Shown one piece after another: positions 34,555-42,439 of a stretch of 54,849 bases of DNA. The stretch's first letter is position 1. The number at the start of each line of letters is the position of its first letter. The position numbers were made by a program, and so were the translations under genes. Location of the stretch: contig JAEWQX010000073.1 of the NCBI GenBank assembly GCA_023399035.1, positions 1 through 54,849 of the forward strand. The letters are read 5' to 3'. This stretch comes from Bacillota bacterium. GTDB taxonomy: Bacteria; Bacillota; Clostridia; Clostridiales; Clostridiaceae. The notes under the pieces were generated by a model. The model saw only the letters and a list, made by a program, of their open reading frames with translations. It searched no databases and was not told the origin of the DNA.

Positions 34555-35001
34555 TTACAACTCATATTTTTTCTTAAAAAATGTATTAAGATCTGTCAGC
34601 GAATGTATTAGAACTTCTTCTTCCTTTTCGTTCAATCCATCTATAGCTGTATTTACCATATCTTTATGGAACTTTTCATGAAGCCTGTAAGCAAGTTTAC
34701 CTTTTTTAGTAAGCTTGATTAAAACTACTCTTCTGTCTTCTTCTATTCTTTTTCTTTCAACGTAATCTTTTTTTATGAGCTTATTGATAGCTGTTGTTAA
34801 TGTACCAACAGTTATCTTTAAGTTTTGAGCAACCTCTGACATAGTCTTTTCATCATACATGCCGATTGCTTCAAGTGTATGGATCTCAGTTATTGATATA
34901 TCTGAAATCGGTCCATTTTTCAGGCTCTGCTCTTCTATTTGTAAAACATCATTAAACAATTCTACCAATAATTCATTGATAATAACTGTTGACCTGTTCA
35001 T
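34555..35001 (-). CDS. fabT: MarR-family fatty-acid biosynthesis regulator FabT
   Basis: A 148-residue MarR repressor. The winged helix region covers EIHTLEAIGMYDEKTMSEVAQ and VGTLTTAINKLIKKDYVER, followed by RRVVLIKLTKKGKLA. I chose ATG 34999-35001, preceded by GGGAGGG with about eight bases of spacing, not a longer in-frame ATG at 35118 that would overlap the promoter and operator. It heads the fab operon, so by analogy with streptococcal FabT it should repress fatty-acid synthesis, probably with acyl-ACP as corepressor. The operator below supports autoregulation. Confidence 0.9.
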   Translation of the reverse strand: MNRSTVIINELLVELFNDVLQIEEQSLKNGPISDISITEIHTLEAIGMYDEKTMSEVAQNLKITVGTLTTAINKLIKKDYVERKRIEEDRRVVLIKLTKKGKLAYRLHEKFHKDMVNTAIDGLNEKEEEVLIHSLTDLNTFFKKKYEL

Positions 35002-35090
35002 TAATTTAACCCTCCCACATATAAATGAAAGTTCATCATTTATCCTTTTAATAAATACGTATTTATTTTTGAACTCTAAGTTTAAAATAC

Positions 35091-35103
35091 TTTGATAATC
35101 AAA
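35091..35103. promoter_or_regulatory. Candidate FabT operator at the fab promoter
   Basis: TTTGATAATCAAA is a near-perfect palindrome lying directly downstream of the -10 (35103-35108), over the expected transcription start. A half-site of the same type, ACTTTGATTG, lies inside the promoter spacer. This kind of TTTGA..TCAAA palindrome is the form I recall for streptococcal FabT sites. Confidence 0.7.
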
Positions 35104-35131
35104 ATATACTACAATCAAAGTAAATTGTCAA
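35103..35131 (-). promoter_or_regulatory. Promoter of the fab operon
   Basis: TTGACA (35126-35131) and TATATT (35103-35108) are exactly 17 bases apart, with start expected near 35096. It feeds fabT and the following fatty-acid genes. Confidence 0.85.
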
Positions 35132-35177
35132 TAAATTCTTAAATAATACTAATCTTTTATTTTTCGAGCCCATATGA

Positions 35178-35183
35178 TATAAT
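35178..35183 (+). promoter_or_regulatory. Possible -10 for the lipoprotein gene
   Basis: TATAAT on the plus strand 79 bases upstream of the lipoprotein ORF. The -35 region is only ttttat, so support is weak. It is divergent from the fab promoter. Confidence 0.35.
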
Positions 35184-35219
35184 TTATGAAAATATAATAT
35201 TTTATTATATTATTAATCC

Positions 35220-35229
35220 AAAGGAGGTG
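35220..35229 (+). promoter_or_regulatory. Misplaced strong Shine-Dalgarno
   Basis: AAAGGAGGTG is almost fully complementary to the 16S 3' end but lies 33 bases upstream of the first standard start codon of the lipoprotein gene. A CTG at 35234-35236 would open an eight-codon leader ORF ending at 35260. It may mark a leader peptide, or simply be unused. Confidence 0.45.
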
Positions 35230-35262
35230 TAAGCTGTTACTTTATATATTCATAGAATAATT

Positions 35263-35934
35263 ATGAATATTTTAAAGGTAATAGTACATGCTATGATTAG
35301 AAAGCTTATTTTAACTACTGTTTTAATGCTAAGTGTTTTTACATTAGTTTCATGCGGGTCTAATAAAAAGACAGCTGATTCTAATTCTGGATCTTCATCA
35401 GTTAGTGATACTTCTTCACAATCTACAGATGCAGCAGATTCTAATAAAGAAGAAACTGAGGATACTGAAAGCAAAAGCGAAACAGAAAGCAAACCTCAGT
35501 CTGATGCAAAAGAAACTGATAGTAAAATTAAATTCTCTATTTATTCAATAGATGAAAATTCCCTAGAACCTAATGAAGTAAGCAGCATATCTTTAGATTC
35601 AAGTTTAAGTTTAAATGATAAATTAACTAAATTATCAGATGCAGTATCTAAGACTAATTTTGATGGCCTTGCTCTTGAAGTTAAATCTATCGATACAGTA
35701 AATGGTAAAAAGGTTGCTACTATCAATCTTGCGGATTCTGGAAACAAAACATGGGTTCCAAAATTCCAAGGATCAACTGGAGGACAAGTAACTGCCAATA
35801 CTTTAATTGAAAATTACCTTCAATCAAACAATAAATCAAATGGTGAATGGATAGATGGAGTAAAATTCTTGTACAACAATGAAACTATAGAATATGATCA
35901 TGTATCTGACCTATCTGAAATTCATTACAAATAA
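35263..35934 (+). CDS. Secreted lipoprotein with GerMN-like domain
   Basis: A 223-residue plus-strand gene, divergent from the fab operon. The N-terminal signal peptide ends in the lipobox LVSC (TLVSCGSN), followed by a long serine/threonine/acid-rich linker of about 60 residues. The C-terminal segment LNDKLTKLSDAVSKTNFDG, VNGKKVATINLADSG and WIDGVKFLYNNE resembles a GerMN beta domain, a module found in spore germination and cell-wall proteins; this match is by eye only. The start could be ATG 35263 or ATG 35293; a near-perfect Shine-Dalgarno at 35220-35229 is too far from both. It ends at a strong bidirectional terminator. Confidence 0.7.
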   Translation: MNILKVIVHAMIRKLILTTVLMLSVFTLVSCGSNKKTADSNSGSSSVSDTSSQSTDAADSNKEETEDTESKSETESKPQSDAKETDSKIKFSIYSIDENSLEPNEVSSISLDSSLSLNDKLTKLSDAVSKTNFDGLALEVKSIDTVNGKKVATINLADSGNKTWVPKFQGSTGGQVTANTLIENYLQSNNKSNGEWIDGVKFLYNNETIEYDHVSDLSEIHYK

Positions 35935-35969
35935 AAAATAAACCAGGATTAAACTTCCTGGTTTATTTT
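35935..35969. terminator. Bidirectional terminator
   Basis: AAAATAAACCAGG (35935-35947) and CCTGGTTTATTTT (35957-35969) are perfect 13-bp arms with a 9-base loop, with A and T runs on the two sides. It serves both the lipoprotein gene and the convergent membrane-protein gene. Confidence 0.88.
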
Positions 35970-35982
35970 TATTATTTATATT

Positions 35983-36399
35983 TCATACCATCCATAATAT
36001 TATTGAAAATATAATAAACATTATCCCTATAGATATAAGCTTGCACAACATGGAAAAAATCATCTGCTTTTCCGCTATTTCAACATAATCAGGATCATTT
36101 CTGGTATATACAAGAGTTACTTTATCACCAATACTATATCCCCTGCCGCTATCTGAATTATCATATGTTATGATTCTGACTTGATTATTTTCATCTTTAA
36201 ATTTAATTACCGGCCTATAAACAGTTATATATATTATCTGTTTATCTTCATTGATATAAGATGATAAACCCTTTTCAAAATCAACAATTTCTCCTTCTGT
36301 CCTGATACCGTACTTAATCAATTTTATCTTATCTATAAAAATTAGAATTCCAATTACTATGAATGTTACTCCTATAGACATTAATAAAATACTAACCAT
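35983..36399 (-). CDS. DUF3592-like membrane protein
   Basis: A 138-residue protein with two membrane segments, one near the start (MVSILLMSIGVTFIVIGILIF) and one at the end (LISIGIMFIIFSIILWMV). The outer part has YRPVIKFKDENNQ and GRGYSIGDKVTLVYTRNDPDYVEI, the pattern of DUF3592 proteins, which form a small beta domain. I chose ATG 36397-36399, with AGGAGG seven bases upstream, over an in-frame ATG at 36480. Function unknown. It is convergent with the lipoprotein gene and not in an operon with it. Confidence 0.75.
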   Translation of the reverse strand: MVSILLMSIGVTFIVIGILIFIDKIKLIKYGIRTEGEIVDFEKGLSSYINEDKQIIYITVYRPVIKFKDENNQVRIITYDNSDSGRGYSIGDKVTLVYTRNDPDYVEIAEKQMIFSMLCKLISIGIMFIIFSIILWMV

Positions 36400-36622
36400 A
36401 TACATTCCTCCTATATATGTATATGAAATGTCTATGATTATTGTTAATAAACTTATGCTAATTATTATTGATAATCTCATTAAAAATGTTCTGACAATAT
36501 GATCTTAGTCAGACTTTAAATATCTTAACTTATAAATTAATTTAGCTACTATTATAAAAACTGATACCTAAATTAAGAATGCCTACTTATTTTTAAGTTT
36601 AATATTTTAAACTAAGGAACTA

Positions 36623-37549
36623 TCACTCAAAACTTTTAAGATAATCTATATATTCATCTAAATTACGTATTGAATCCAGCTCTCTATCCTCCTTCATGTA
36701 ATCTAAGAATATATCATCTAGCTCTATACTTTTCTTAATATCATAAAAGGCTTTTAAATATTCATTCATATGTACATAAAAGCATGCTCTGTTATAATAG
36801 AGAAATCCTTGATTTTCATTATTGAGTATTCCTTCATTGATTATCTTAACAGCCATTTCAAAATTTTTATTTCCTTTATATATTACAGCTAGATTTAGAT
36901 AGCTGTATGGATATTGAGGATTCATTTCTATAGACTTCCTATAATACTCTTCACTTTCCTCTATCCTGCCTAACTTTTTTAAAATAACTCCTTTATTGAA
37001 TAAAATTTTATAATGATCTTCATCTATATCCAAAGCTTTATCTATATATTCTAATGCTTCTTCATTTTTATCTTCTTCTTCATATATACATGATAAATTT
37101 GCATATGACCATAGTTCATAAGGATTAATTTCTATTGCTTTCTTGTAATTCCTGATAGCGTTATCCTTGTCATTCCACATATCATAAATATTTGCTAAGA
37201 AGAAATATGCCTTATCATAGTTTGGATTTTTTTCTATAGCTTTTTCATAATATATCTTTGCCTTTCCAAGCTCATCATTATCATCATAAATTATTGCTAA
37301 TCCGTAATATGCTCTTGCTTCATCACTATCTAGTTTTATCACTTCTAGATACTTTTTTTCTGCTTCGTTTTTCAATCCGATTTCATCATATATCAATGCC
37401 ATATCTATAAGCAGTTCTACATCATTTCTGCCAATTTCTAAATTATATGCTTTCTTGTAAAAAGACAGTGCTTTTAGTAAATTATTTTCTGTCCTTAAAT
37501 TTCTAGCCATGTTCAAATAATTATTGTATAGATAATTTTTATTCTGCAT
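36623..37549 (-). CDS. TPR-repeat protein
   Basis: A 308-residue soluble protein made of about eight 34-residue tetratricopeptide repeats, such as AYYGLAIIYDDNDELGKAK and YANLSCIYEEEDKNEEALE, with a short terminal tail. It has no catalytic residues, signal or membrane segment; TPR stacks are protein-binding scaffolds. AAGG is the only ribosome binding site, some 11 bases before the ATG. The neighbours give no clue to its partner. Confidence 0.85.
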   Translation of the reverse strand: MQNKNYLYNNYLNMARNLRTENNLLKALSFYKKAYNLEIGRNDVELLIDMALIYDEIGLKNEAEKKYLEVIKLDSDEARAYYGLAIIYDDNDELGKAKIYYEKAIEKNPNYDKAYFFLANIYDMWNDKDNAIRNYKKAIEINPYELWSYANLSCIYEEEDKNEEALEYIDKALDIDEDHYKILFNKGVILKKLGRIEESEEYYRKSIEMNPQYPYSYLNLAVIYKGNKNFEMAVKIINEGILNNENQGFLYYNRACFYVHMNEYLKAFYDIKKSIELDDIFLDYMKEDRELDSIRNLDEYIDYLKSFE

Positions 37550-37621
37550 TCTATCGTCATCCTTGTTTATTCTTTATAATAACTCATTAATTATATCACT
37601 AAAAAGAATCAATACAAATCC

Positions 37622-37681
37622 TTAATATTAAATGCCTGTAATAAACTATACTCCAGTTTTATTACAGGCATTTAATATTAA
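37622..37681 (-). terminator. Long perfect hairpin overlapping the stop codon of a small ORF
   Basis: Arms of 24 bases (37622-37645 and 37658-37681) are perfectly complementary around a 12-base loop; the arms contain ATGCCTGTAA. It includes the stop codon of the 46-residue ORF. No strong T-run follows, so it may work as a terminator or as an RNA-stabilising structure. Confidence 0.6.
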
Positions 37682-37818
37682 TAATCATCATATTTTTTAT
37701 GTTCTTTTTCTTCTCTCTTCTTTTCATCCATTCTTTTTGCTATTGTATATATAAGAAGCCCTATAGCAGCAAGAATTCCTGCTCCATATATAAGTATAAT
37801 AATTATAACTCCCAGCAT
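37678..37818 (-). CDS. Small membrane protein (46 aa, predicted)
   Basis: A short ORF from ATG 37816-37818 to TAA 37678-37680. The peptide has a membrane helix (VIIIILIYGAGILAAIGLLI, residues 4-23) then a highly charged tail (KRMDEKKREEKEHKKYDDY). The hydrophobic helix plus charged tail is a pattern expected of a real small membrane protein rather than random AT-rich sequence. A GGAGG 15 bases upstream is distant but lies right after the UPF0145 gene end, so translation may be coupled. No family is recognised. Confidence 0.55.
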   Translation of the reverse strand: MLGVIIIILIYGAGILAAIGLLIYTIAKRMDEKKREEKEHKKYDDY

Positions 37819-37828
37819 TAGCTTATAC

Positions 37829-38146
37829 CTATTCCTCCATAACTACTGCTGTTCCATAAGCAACCATTTCAGCTGCACCTTGTGCTATAGCTGATGATGT
37901 GAGCCTCATTCCTATAACTGCATTTGCTCCCATAGCTTCTGCTTCATCAACCATTCTTCCAATAGCTATTTTTCTTGCTTCTGTAAGCATTTCGTTGTAA
38001 CCTTCCATTTCACCGCCTACTATATTTTTAAATCCAGCCATGATATCACGTCCTATATTCTTACATCTTACAGTACTTCCCTTTACTAGCCCTTTTACTT
38101 CTGTAATGTTCTTTCCTGGCACATTATCAATTGTTAAAATTAACAT
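37829..38146 (-). CDS. UPF0145 family protein (YbjQ-like)
   Basis: A 105-residue protein with the YbjQ/UPF0145 fold: ITEVKGLVKGSTVRCKNIGRD near the start, then EMLTEARKIAIGRMVDEAEAMGANAVIGMRL. Annotation as heavy-metal-binding is historical; the fold forms pentameric rings of unclear role. Starts with GGAGGAATATTA before ATG. It is followed 10 bases later by the small membrane ORF. Confidence 0.9.
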   Translation of the reverse strand: MLILTIDNVPGKNITEVKGLVKGSTVRCKNIGRDIMAGFKNIVGGEMEGYNEMLTEARKIAIGRMVDEAEAMGANAVIGMRLTSSAIAQGAAEMVAYGTAVVMEE

Positions 38147-38293
38147 TAATATTCCTCCCCCTAACTAAATCATTGATAATAACATTATATCAGACAGATG
38201 GATTTAAATTACTTAAACATTTATTAATATTTATCATTATAATTAAGAAATCATCCATATCTCCGCTAAAAAACATCTTGGATAATGCTACTT

Positions 38294-40135
38294 CTAAATT
38301 GTATAGATATCTGAAAATTCTCTTTCTATTTTTTCTTCATCACTTTCACTAATTATCTTATCATCATAGTTGCTTCCATCAATAACTTGTGCTGGAAGTT
38401 TAATTGTCACTTCTGTTCCTTGTCCTTCATCGCTTGTTATTTTTATCTTTCCATTATGCAGCTCTACCAGACATTTTACCAAAAACAGCCCTACACCTGC
38501 ACCTTCACATTTTCTTGAAAGTGAATTATCAACCTTACCAAAACGATCATATATAAGATTCAGTTTGCTTTTAGGAATTCCCATTCCTTCATCTTCAATT
38601 TTTATAAAAACATATTTATCTACAGCAGTTAGTCTAATTAATATATCCTTTGTATCCGACTTTATTGCATTTGATATTAAATTCAGAAGTATTCTCTTTA
38701 TTGCTTCCTTATCAAAGGACATTATTTTTTCCTCTACATTTGTATCAAATATTATATTTACATTTTTTCCTCGTACATATTCAACTGTTTTTTCAACAAT
38801 GCTTTCAACTGTTTCTACAATATCATAATTTTCTCTTACTATTTTCATCTCTCCTGCTTGTAGTCTTGTAGCATCTACAAAATTATTAATCAATCGTATC
38901 ATACGCAAGCAGTTCTGCTTCATACTTCTAATATATAGTTTATCTCTATTAATATTTCTTATACCATCATCATTCAACTCCATATTGATAGCCTGAATTG
39001 CTGAATACATTACATTGATTGGAGTTTTAAGTTCATGAGACATATTAATAAAGAACCCTCTTATAAGTGAATTAAATTCCTTTGTATCATTGAGTATCTT
39101 TATATTTTTTTGTATATCCTTTTTTAAGGTTTCTATTTTTTTCTCATTTGTCATATCAGTGAGCACTGATAATACTGCCCCCTTTTCCTTATACAGAAAG
39201 AATGACGATGTATTACTTATAGGTATTCTTTTCCCAAATGAATCTATAATTATCTCTTCATCAATACGTTTTGATTTTTTCTCTTTCTCCATTTTTGTAT
39301 ACTTTTCTTTAATATATTTTAACTCTTTCTCATCATAGAATTCATAAATTGTTTTCATATCAAAGTCTTCTACACTATCATATCCTAATAAATTAATAGT
39401 GCTTTTATTAGCATATAATATCTGTCCATCTTTATGAAGAATAACTCCATTTGTTGAGTTTTCAAATAGAATATCATAGCATGTCTCATTATTAATAATC
39501 ATTTTCTTCATTTCTTGCCTTTGTTTTTTCTTTTCTTCCAGCTTACTATTTAAATCATTTAACTTATTTTCCTTTATCTGGTTTTCGGCTGCTATTAAAT
39601 CAACATAGTAACCTAGTACCCATCCAATAACAATGAAAATTCCAGTAACTATTACATCCTTCTGAAAAAACATGTTTATGCTATCTTTTATAGGTGCAAA
39701 AATCAAATCATTTCCAAGTACATTTATTGAAGCTAATAGTGAAGTTATCATTCCATATCTTGGACCATATTGAATTGTGCATGATAAAATAAGCAATAAA
39801 AAAATATATTTATACTCATTTGCATACTGTGCAAAAAAATAATCTAGCAGTGAAATTATTATCATATAGAATATATTTTCTAACAGCCAGCGCAATTTAA
39901 ATACATTGTAATACTGTTCTATATTTTGTGTTACTAACTTATAAAATGCATAAATCATAAATATAAGAAAAAGAAAAAATGCCGACTTATATATACTAAA
40001 TCTATTTTTATTTATCATCTTTATTTCCAAATAGAATTGCGATAAATCCATATATGCAATTACCATTATAAAAATCATCATTGATATCTTTGTTATTATC
40101 AATATATTGGTAATATTTCCTTTACTCTCTTTCAA
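38294..40135 (-). CDS. Orphan membrane sensor histidine kinase with PAS domain
   Basis: A 613-residue kinase starting with TTG after AGGAGG. Five to six membrane segments fill residues 10-180. A PAS domain (about 220-330, with DILFENSTNGVILHKDGQIL) is followed by the phosphoacceptor H367 in FFINMSHELKTPINV, then the ATPase N-box (NLISNAIKS), G1 (IEDEGMGIP) and G2 (GAGVGLFLVKCL). No response regulator lies nearby. In clostridia such orphan kinases often phosphorylate Spo0A directly, so this could act in sporulation initiation; that is inference. It follows a small membrane-protein gene by 59 bases. Confidence 0.88.
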   Translation of the reverse strand: MKESKGNITNILIITKISMMIFIMVIAYMDLSQFYLEIKMINKNRFSIYKSAFFLFLIFMIYAFYKLVTQNIEQYYNVFKLRWLLENIFYMIIISLLDYFFAQYANEYKYIFLLLILSCTIQYGPRYGMITSLLASINVLGNDLIFAPIKDSINMFFQKDVIVTGIFIVIGWVLGYYVDLIAAENQIKENKLNDLNSKLEEKKKQRQEMKKMIINNETCYDILFENSTNGVILHKDGQILYANKSTINLLGYDSVEDFDMKTIYEFYDEKELKYIKEKYTKMEKEKKSKRIDEEIIIDSFGKRIPISNTSSFFLYKEKGAVLSVLTDMTNEKKIETLKKDIQKNIKILNDTKEFNSLIRGFFINMSHELKTPINVMYSAIQAINMELNDDGIRNINRDKLYIRSMKQNCLRMIRLINNFVDATRLQAGEMKIVRENYDIVETVESIVEKTVEYVRGKNVNIIFDTNVEEKIMSFDKEAIKRILLNLISNAIKSDTKDILIRLTAVDKYVFIKIEDEGMGIPKSKLNLIYDRFGKVDNSLSRKCEGAGVGLFLVKCLVELHNGKIKITSDEGQGTEVTIKLPAQVIDGSNYDDKIISESDEEKIEREFSDIYTI

Positions 40136-40194
40136 ATTACAGCCTCCTTATATTTTAATGCCAAACTTCTATCAAGCAAATAATTCCTCATATA

Positions 40195-40629
40195 TCATTT
40201 ACCCCTATACTTAAAAATTAATGAGACTATAATAAAGAAAATTAATGTAGGAAGCTCATATAAGATTTTTAAACTCATATTTTCACATGTTAATATTTCT
40301 ATCTCAAACAAAGCAAATACAACTATATTAAGAAATTCACTCATCTGTAAAACCAGGAATGCTGTCAGTGTATTTTTAATTGACTTAATCAAAGGAATAC
40401 CCATTATAGTCATAATGCTTATACATAGGATTATATTTATTATATTATGTATACCAAAATATATTGGTAGCAGTCTCACTATAAATATTACATCAGACAT
40501 AATTACACTTACTGTAATATACTTATTTCTATCTATTGATTCTCGTGCTAATGTATAAGTTACGAAGTTAATCATAAATATTTCTGGCAGTATCATTATC
40601 AATACCTCAAAAAAATTATTTCCAGACAT
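40195..40629 (-). CDS. Small polytopic membrane protein upstream of the kinase
   Basis: A 144-residue protein with about four or five hydrophobic segments: FEVLIMILPEIFMINFVTY, ITVSVIMSDVIFIVRLLPIY, INIILCISIMTIMGIP, LTAFLVLQMSEFLNIVVFAL and LIFFIIVSLIF. AAGGAGA precedes the ATG. I do not recognise its family; it resembles the bare membrane input domain of AgrC-like GHKL kinases without a kinase part. It is 59 bases before the sensor-kinase gene on the same strand, so it may be a sensory partner. Confidence 0.65.
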   Translation of the reverse strand: MSGNNFFEVLIMILPEIFMINFVTYTLARESIDRNKYITVSVIMSDVIFIVRLLPIYFGIHNIINIILCISIMTIMGIPLIKSIKNTLTAFLVLQMSEFLNIVVFALFEIEILTCENMSLKILYELPTLIFFIIVSLIFKYRGK

Positions 40630-41044
40630 ACTATTGTCTCCTTGCTATATTTAATATCTTTATTTATGATAAATGTAAACTCCAGTATAAAATCTATAGA
40701 TATGCATTCAGAAACACATTGTTACTTTAACTAGAATATCCTTAGAAATATTATTCTTTGATAATATTTTTATTACAATATATGAATAATTTTTACTCTA
40801 TTCACCTTTAATTTAAACATAAAAACTCACTATTTTCAATTTTTTCTTTTTCTTCTATTAATTATGCATATTATATAATAATTAGATGTTTTATTTTAAA
40901 TTCCTCTTTTTTTCTTAGTTTTTATTATAACTATTTATCTTTTTAGAGATGAATTTATTTTATTTTTCTTGCCATATATTTATTTTTCCATAAGAAAAAC
41001 AGGCTTAGTTTTAATAAACTAAACCTGCTATATAAGCAAAACCA
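40630..41044 (-). other. Spacer between the purD end and the kinase module
   Basis: This 415-base AT-rich spacer holds no ORF I can support. Its low end is the strong pur operon terminator (41000-41027). A perfect 9-bp inverted repeat AAATATTAT-TCTTTG-ATAATATTT lies at 40746-40769, roughly 120 bases upstream of the small membrane-protein start, in the place of a regulatory site. A clear promoter is not visible. Confidence 0.5.
41000..41027 (-). terminator. Terminator of the purine operon
   Basis: CAGGCTTAGTTT (41000-41011) pairs with AAACTAAACCTG (41016-41027) with one G-U/C mismatch and a 4-base loop. The minus-strand product ends in GTTTTTC, a good T-run just downstream of the purD stop. 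Confidence 0.85.
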
Positions 41045-42295
41045 CTATTTAAAAATTCCGATATCAGTTCTGCAGTAAGAATCTTTAAATGTTACACATT
41101 TAATATTTTCATAAGCCTCTTTTCTAGCTTCTTCAACATCTTTTCCGTATCCTATAACTGATAATACTCTTCCGCCATTTGTCTTTAATACTCCATCTTC
41201 AAACTTAGCTCCAGCTAAGAATACCTTATCTTTTACTTTTTCATCTATTGTTATTTCATATCCTTTATTGAATTTATTTGGATATCCTTTTGATGCTAAA
41301 ACAACATTTATACATACTCCATCTTTCCACTTGATTGTAGTCTTATCTAATTCTTCTCTTAAGGCTGCTGTAATAAGTTCAACAAGATCACTTTCCATCA
41401 AGTAAAGAACTGATTGAGTTTCTGGATCTCCCATTCTCACATTATATTCTAAAAGATAGACACCTTTTTTAGTTATCATTATTCCAAAGAATATAATTCC
41501 CTTAAAATCAAATCCTTCTTCACGAATACCTTTAAGAGTATTAGACATTATATTTTCTTCAAAGTCTTTCATAACTTCTTCTGTAACATATGGATTTGGA
41601 GCCATAACTCCCATGCCACCAGTATTTGGTCCTTTACCACCATCATAAATCTGCTTATGGTCCTTTCCTGATACGAATGGAATTATAGTCTTTCCATCTG
41701 TAATTGAAAGAATTGAAGCTTCAACACCTTCTAGGAATTCTTCAATTACAATTGTATTCCCTGCATCTCCAAACTTTTCATCAACCATACATTCATTTAC
41801 AGCAGCAACAGCTTCATCTTTATTCTGACAGATAATAACACCCTTTCCTGCTGCAAGCCCGTCTGCTTTTACTACTGTAGGATAAGAACATGTTTCAAGA
41901 TACTTTAAGGCTTCACTGACATTAGTGAATGTAGCATATTCAGCTGTTTTTACACCATACTTCTTCATAAAGTCTTTTGAAAAACTCTTGCTTCCCTCTA
42001 GTCTTGCACCATTTTCAGCTGGTCCGAATATTTTTAATCCTTCTTTCTTAAATTCATTAACTATCCCCTTTGTCAATGGATCTTCTGGTCCGACTATAGT
42101 TAAATCAATACATTCTTCTTTTGCAAATTTTATTAATTCATCTATTTCTGTTATATTTATATTTTCGCATTTATCTTCAATTGCAGTACCTCCGTTGCCT
42201 GGTGCTACAAATATCTTTTCAACCTTTTTGCTTTGAGCTAGTTTCCACGCCATTGCATGTTCTCTTCCACCTGAACCTATTAAAAGAAGTTTCAT
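41045..42295 (-). CDS. purD: Phosphoribosylamine-glycine ligase PurD
   Basis: A 416-residue ATP-grasp enzyme joining glycine to phosphoribosylamine. Start MKLLLIGSGGREHAMAWKLAQS, GLAAGKGVIIC, GMGVMAPNPY and YNVRMGDPETQSVL are GARS signatures. I chose ATG 42293-42295 because AAAGGCGG lies eight bases upstream; the longer reading to 42331 adds twelve unlikely residues and starts inside repeat copy B. It is the last pur gene, separated from purH by that repeat. Confidence 0.95.
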   Translation of the reverse strand: MKLLLIGSGGREHAMAWKLAQSKKVEKIFVAPGNGGTAIEDKCENINITEIDELIKFAKEECIDLTIVGPEDPLTKGIVNEFKKEGLKIFGPAENGARLEGSKSFSKDFMKKYGVKTAEYATFTNVSEALKYLETCSYPTVVKADGLAAGKGVIICQNKDEAVAAVNECMVDEKFGDAGNTIVIEEFLEGVEASILSITDGKTIIPFVSGKDHKQIYDGGKGPNTGGMGVMAPNPYVTEEVMKDFEENIMSNTLKGIREEGFDFKGIIFFGIMITKKGVYLLEYNVRMGDPETQSVLYLMESDLVELITAALREELDKTTIKWKDGVCINVVLASKGYPNKFNKGYEITIDEKVKDKVFLAGAKFEDGVLKTNGGRVLSVIGYGKDVEEARKEAYENIKCVTFKDSYCRTDIGIFK

Positions 42296-42314
42296 ATTTA
42301 ATACCGCCTTTCTC

Positions 42315-42432
42315 CAGTTAACAGTTAACAAATATCAGTTTAACGAATAAAATTCCTGCGGAATTTTATTATAAAGGTATTCTGCAGGAATTTCATCCTT
42401 GACTGATAATTGCCAACTGTTATTATTAACTA
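42315..42432 (-). repeat. Intergenic palindromic repeat element, copy B
   Basis: Starts CCAGTTAACAGTTAAC and ends CAACTGTTATTATTAAC, with an inner hairpin (AAATTCCTGC / GCAGGAATTT type) and the core TTTCATCCTT at 42391-42400. It fills the purH-purD spacer almost entirely. Confidence 0.65.
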
Positions 42433-42439
42433 TATAAAA

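Noticed and set aside
35250..35492. An 80-codon minus-strand ORF
   Set aside because: It overlaps the lipoprotein gene in antisense and is serine- and leucine-rich, a mirror of the linker codons.
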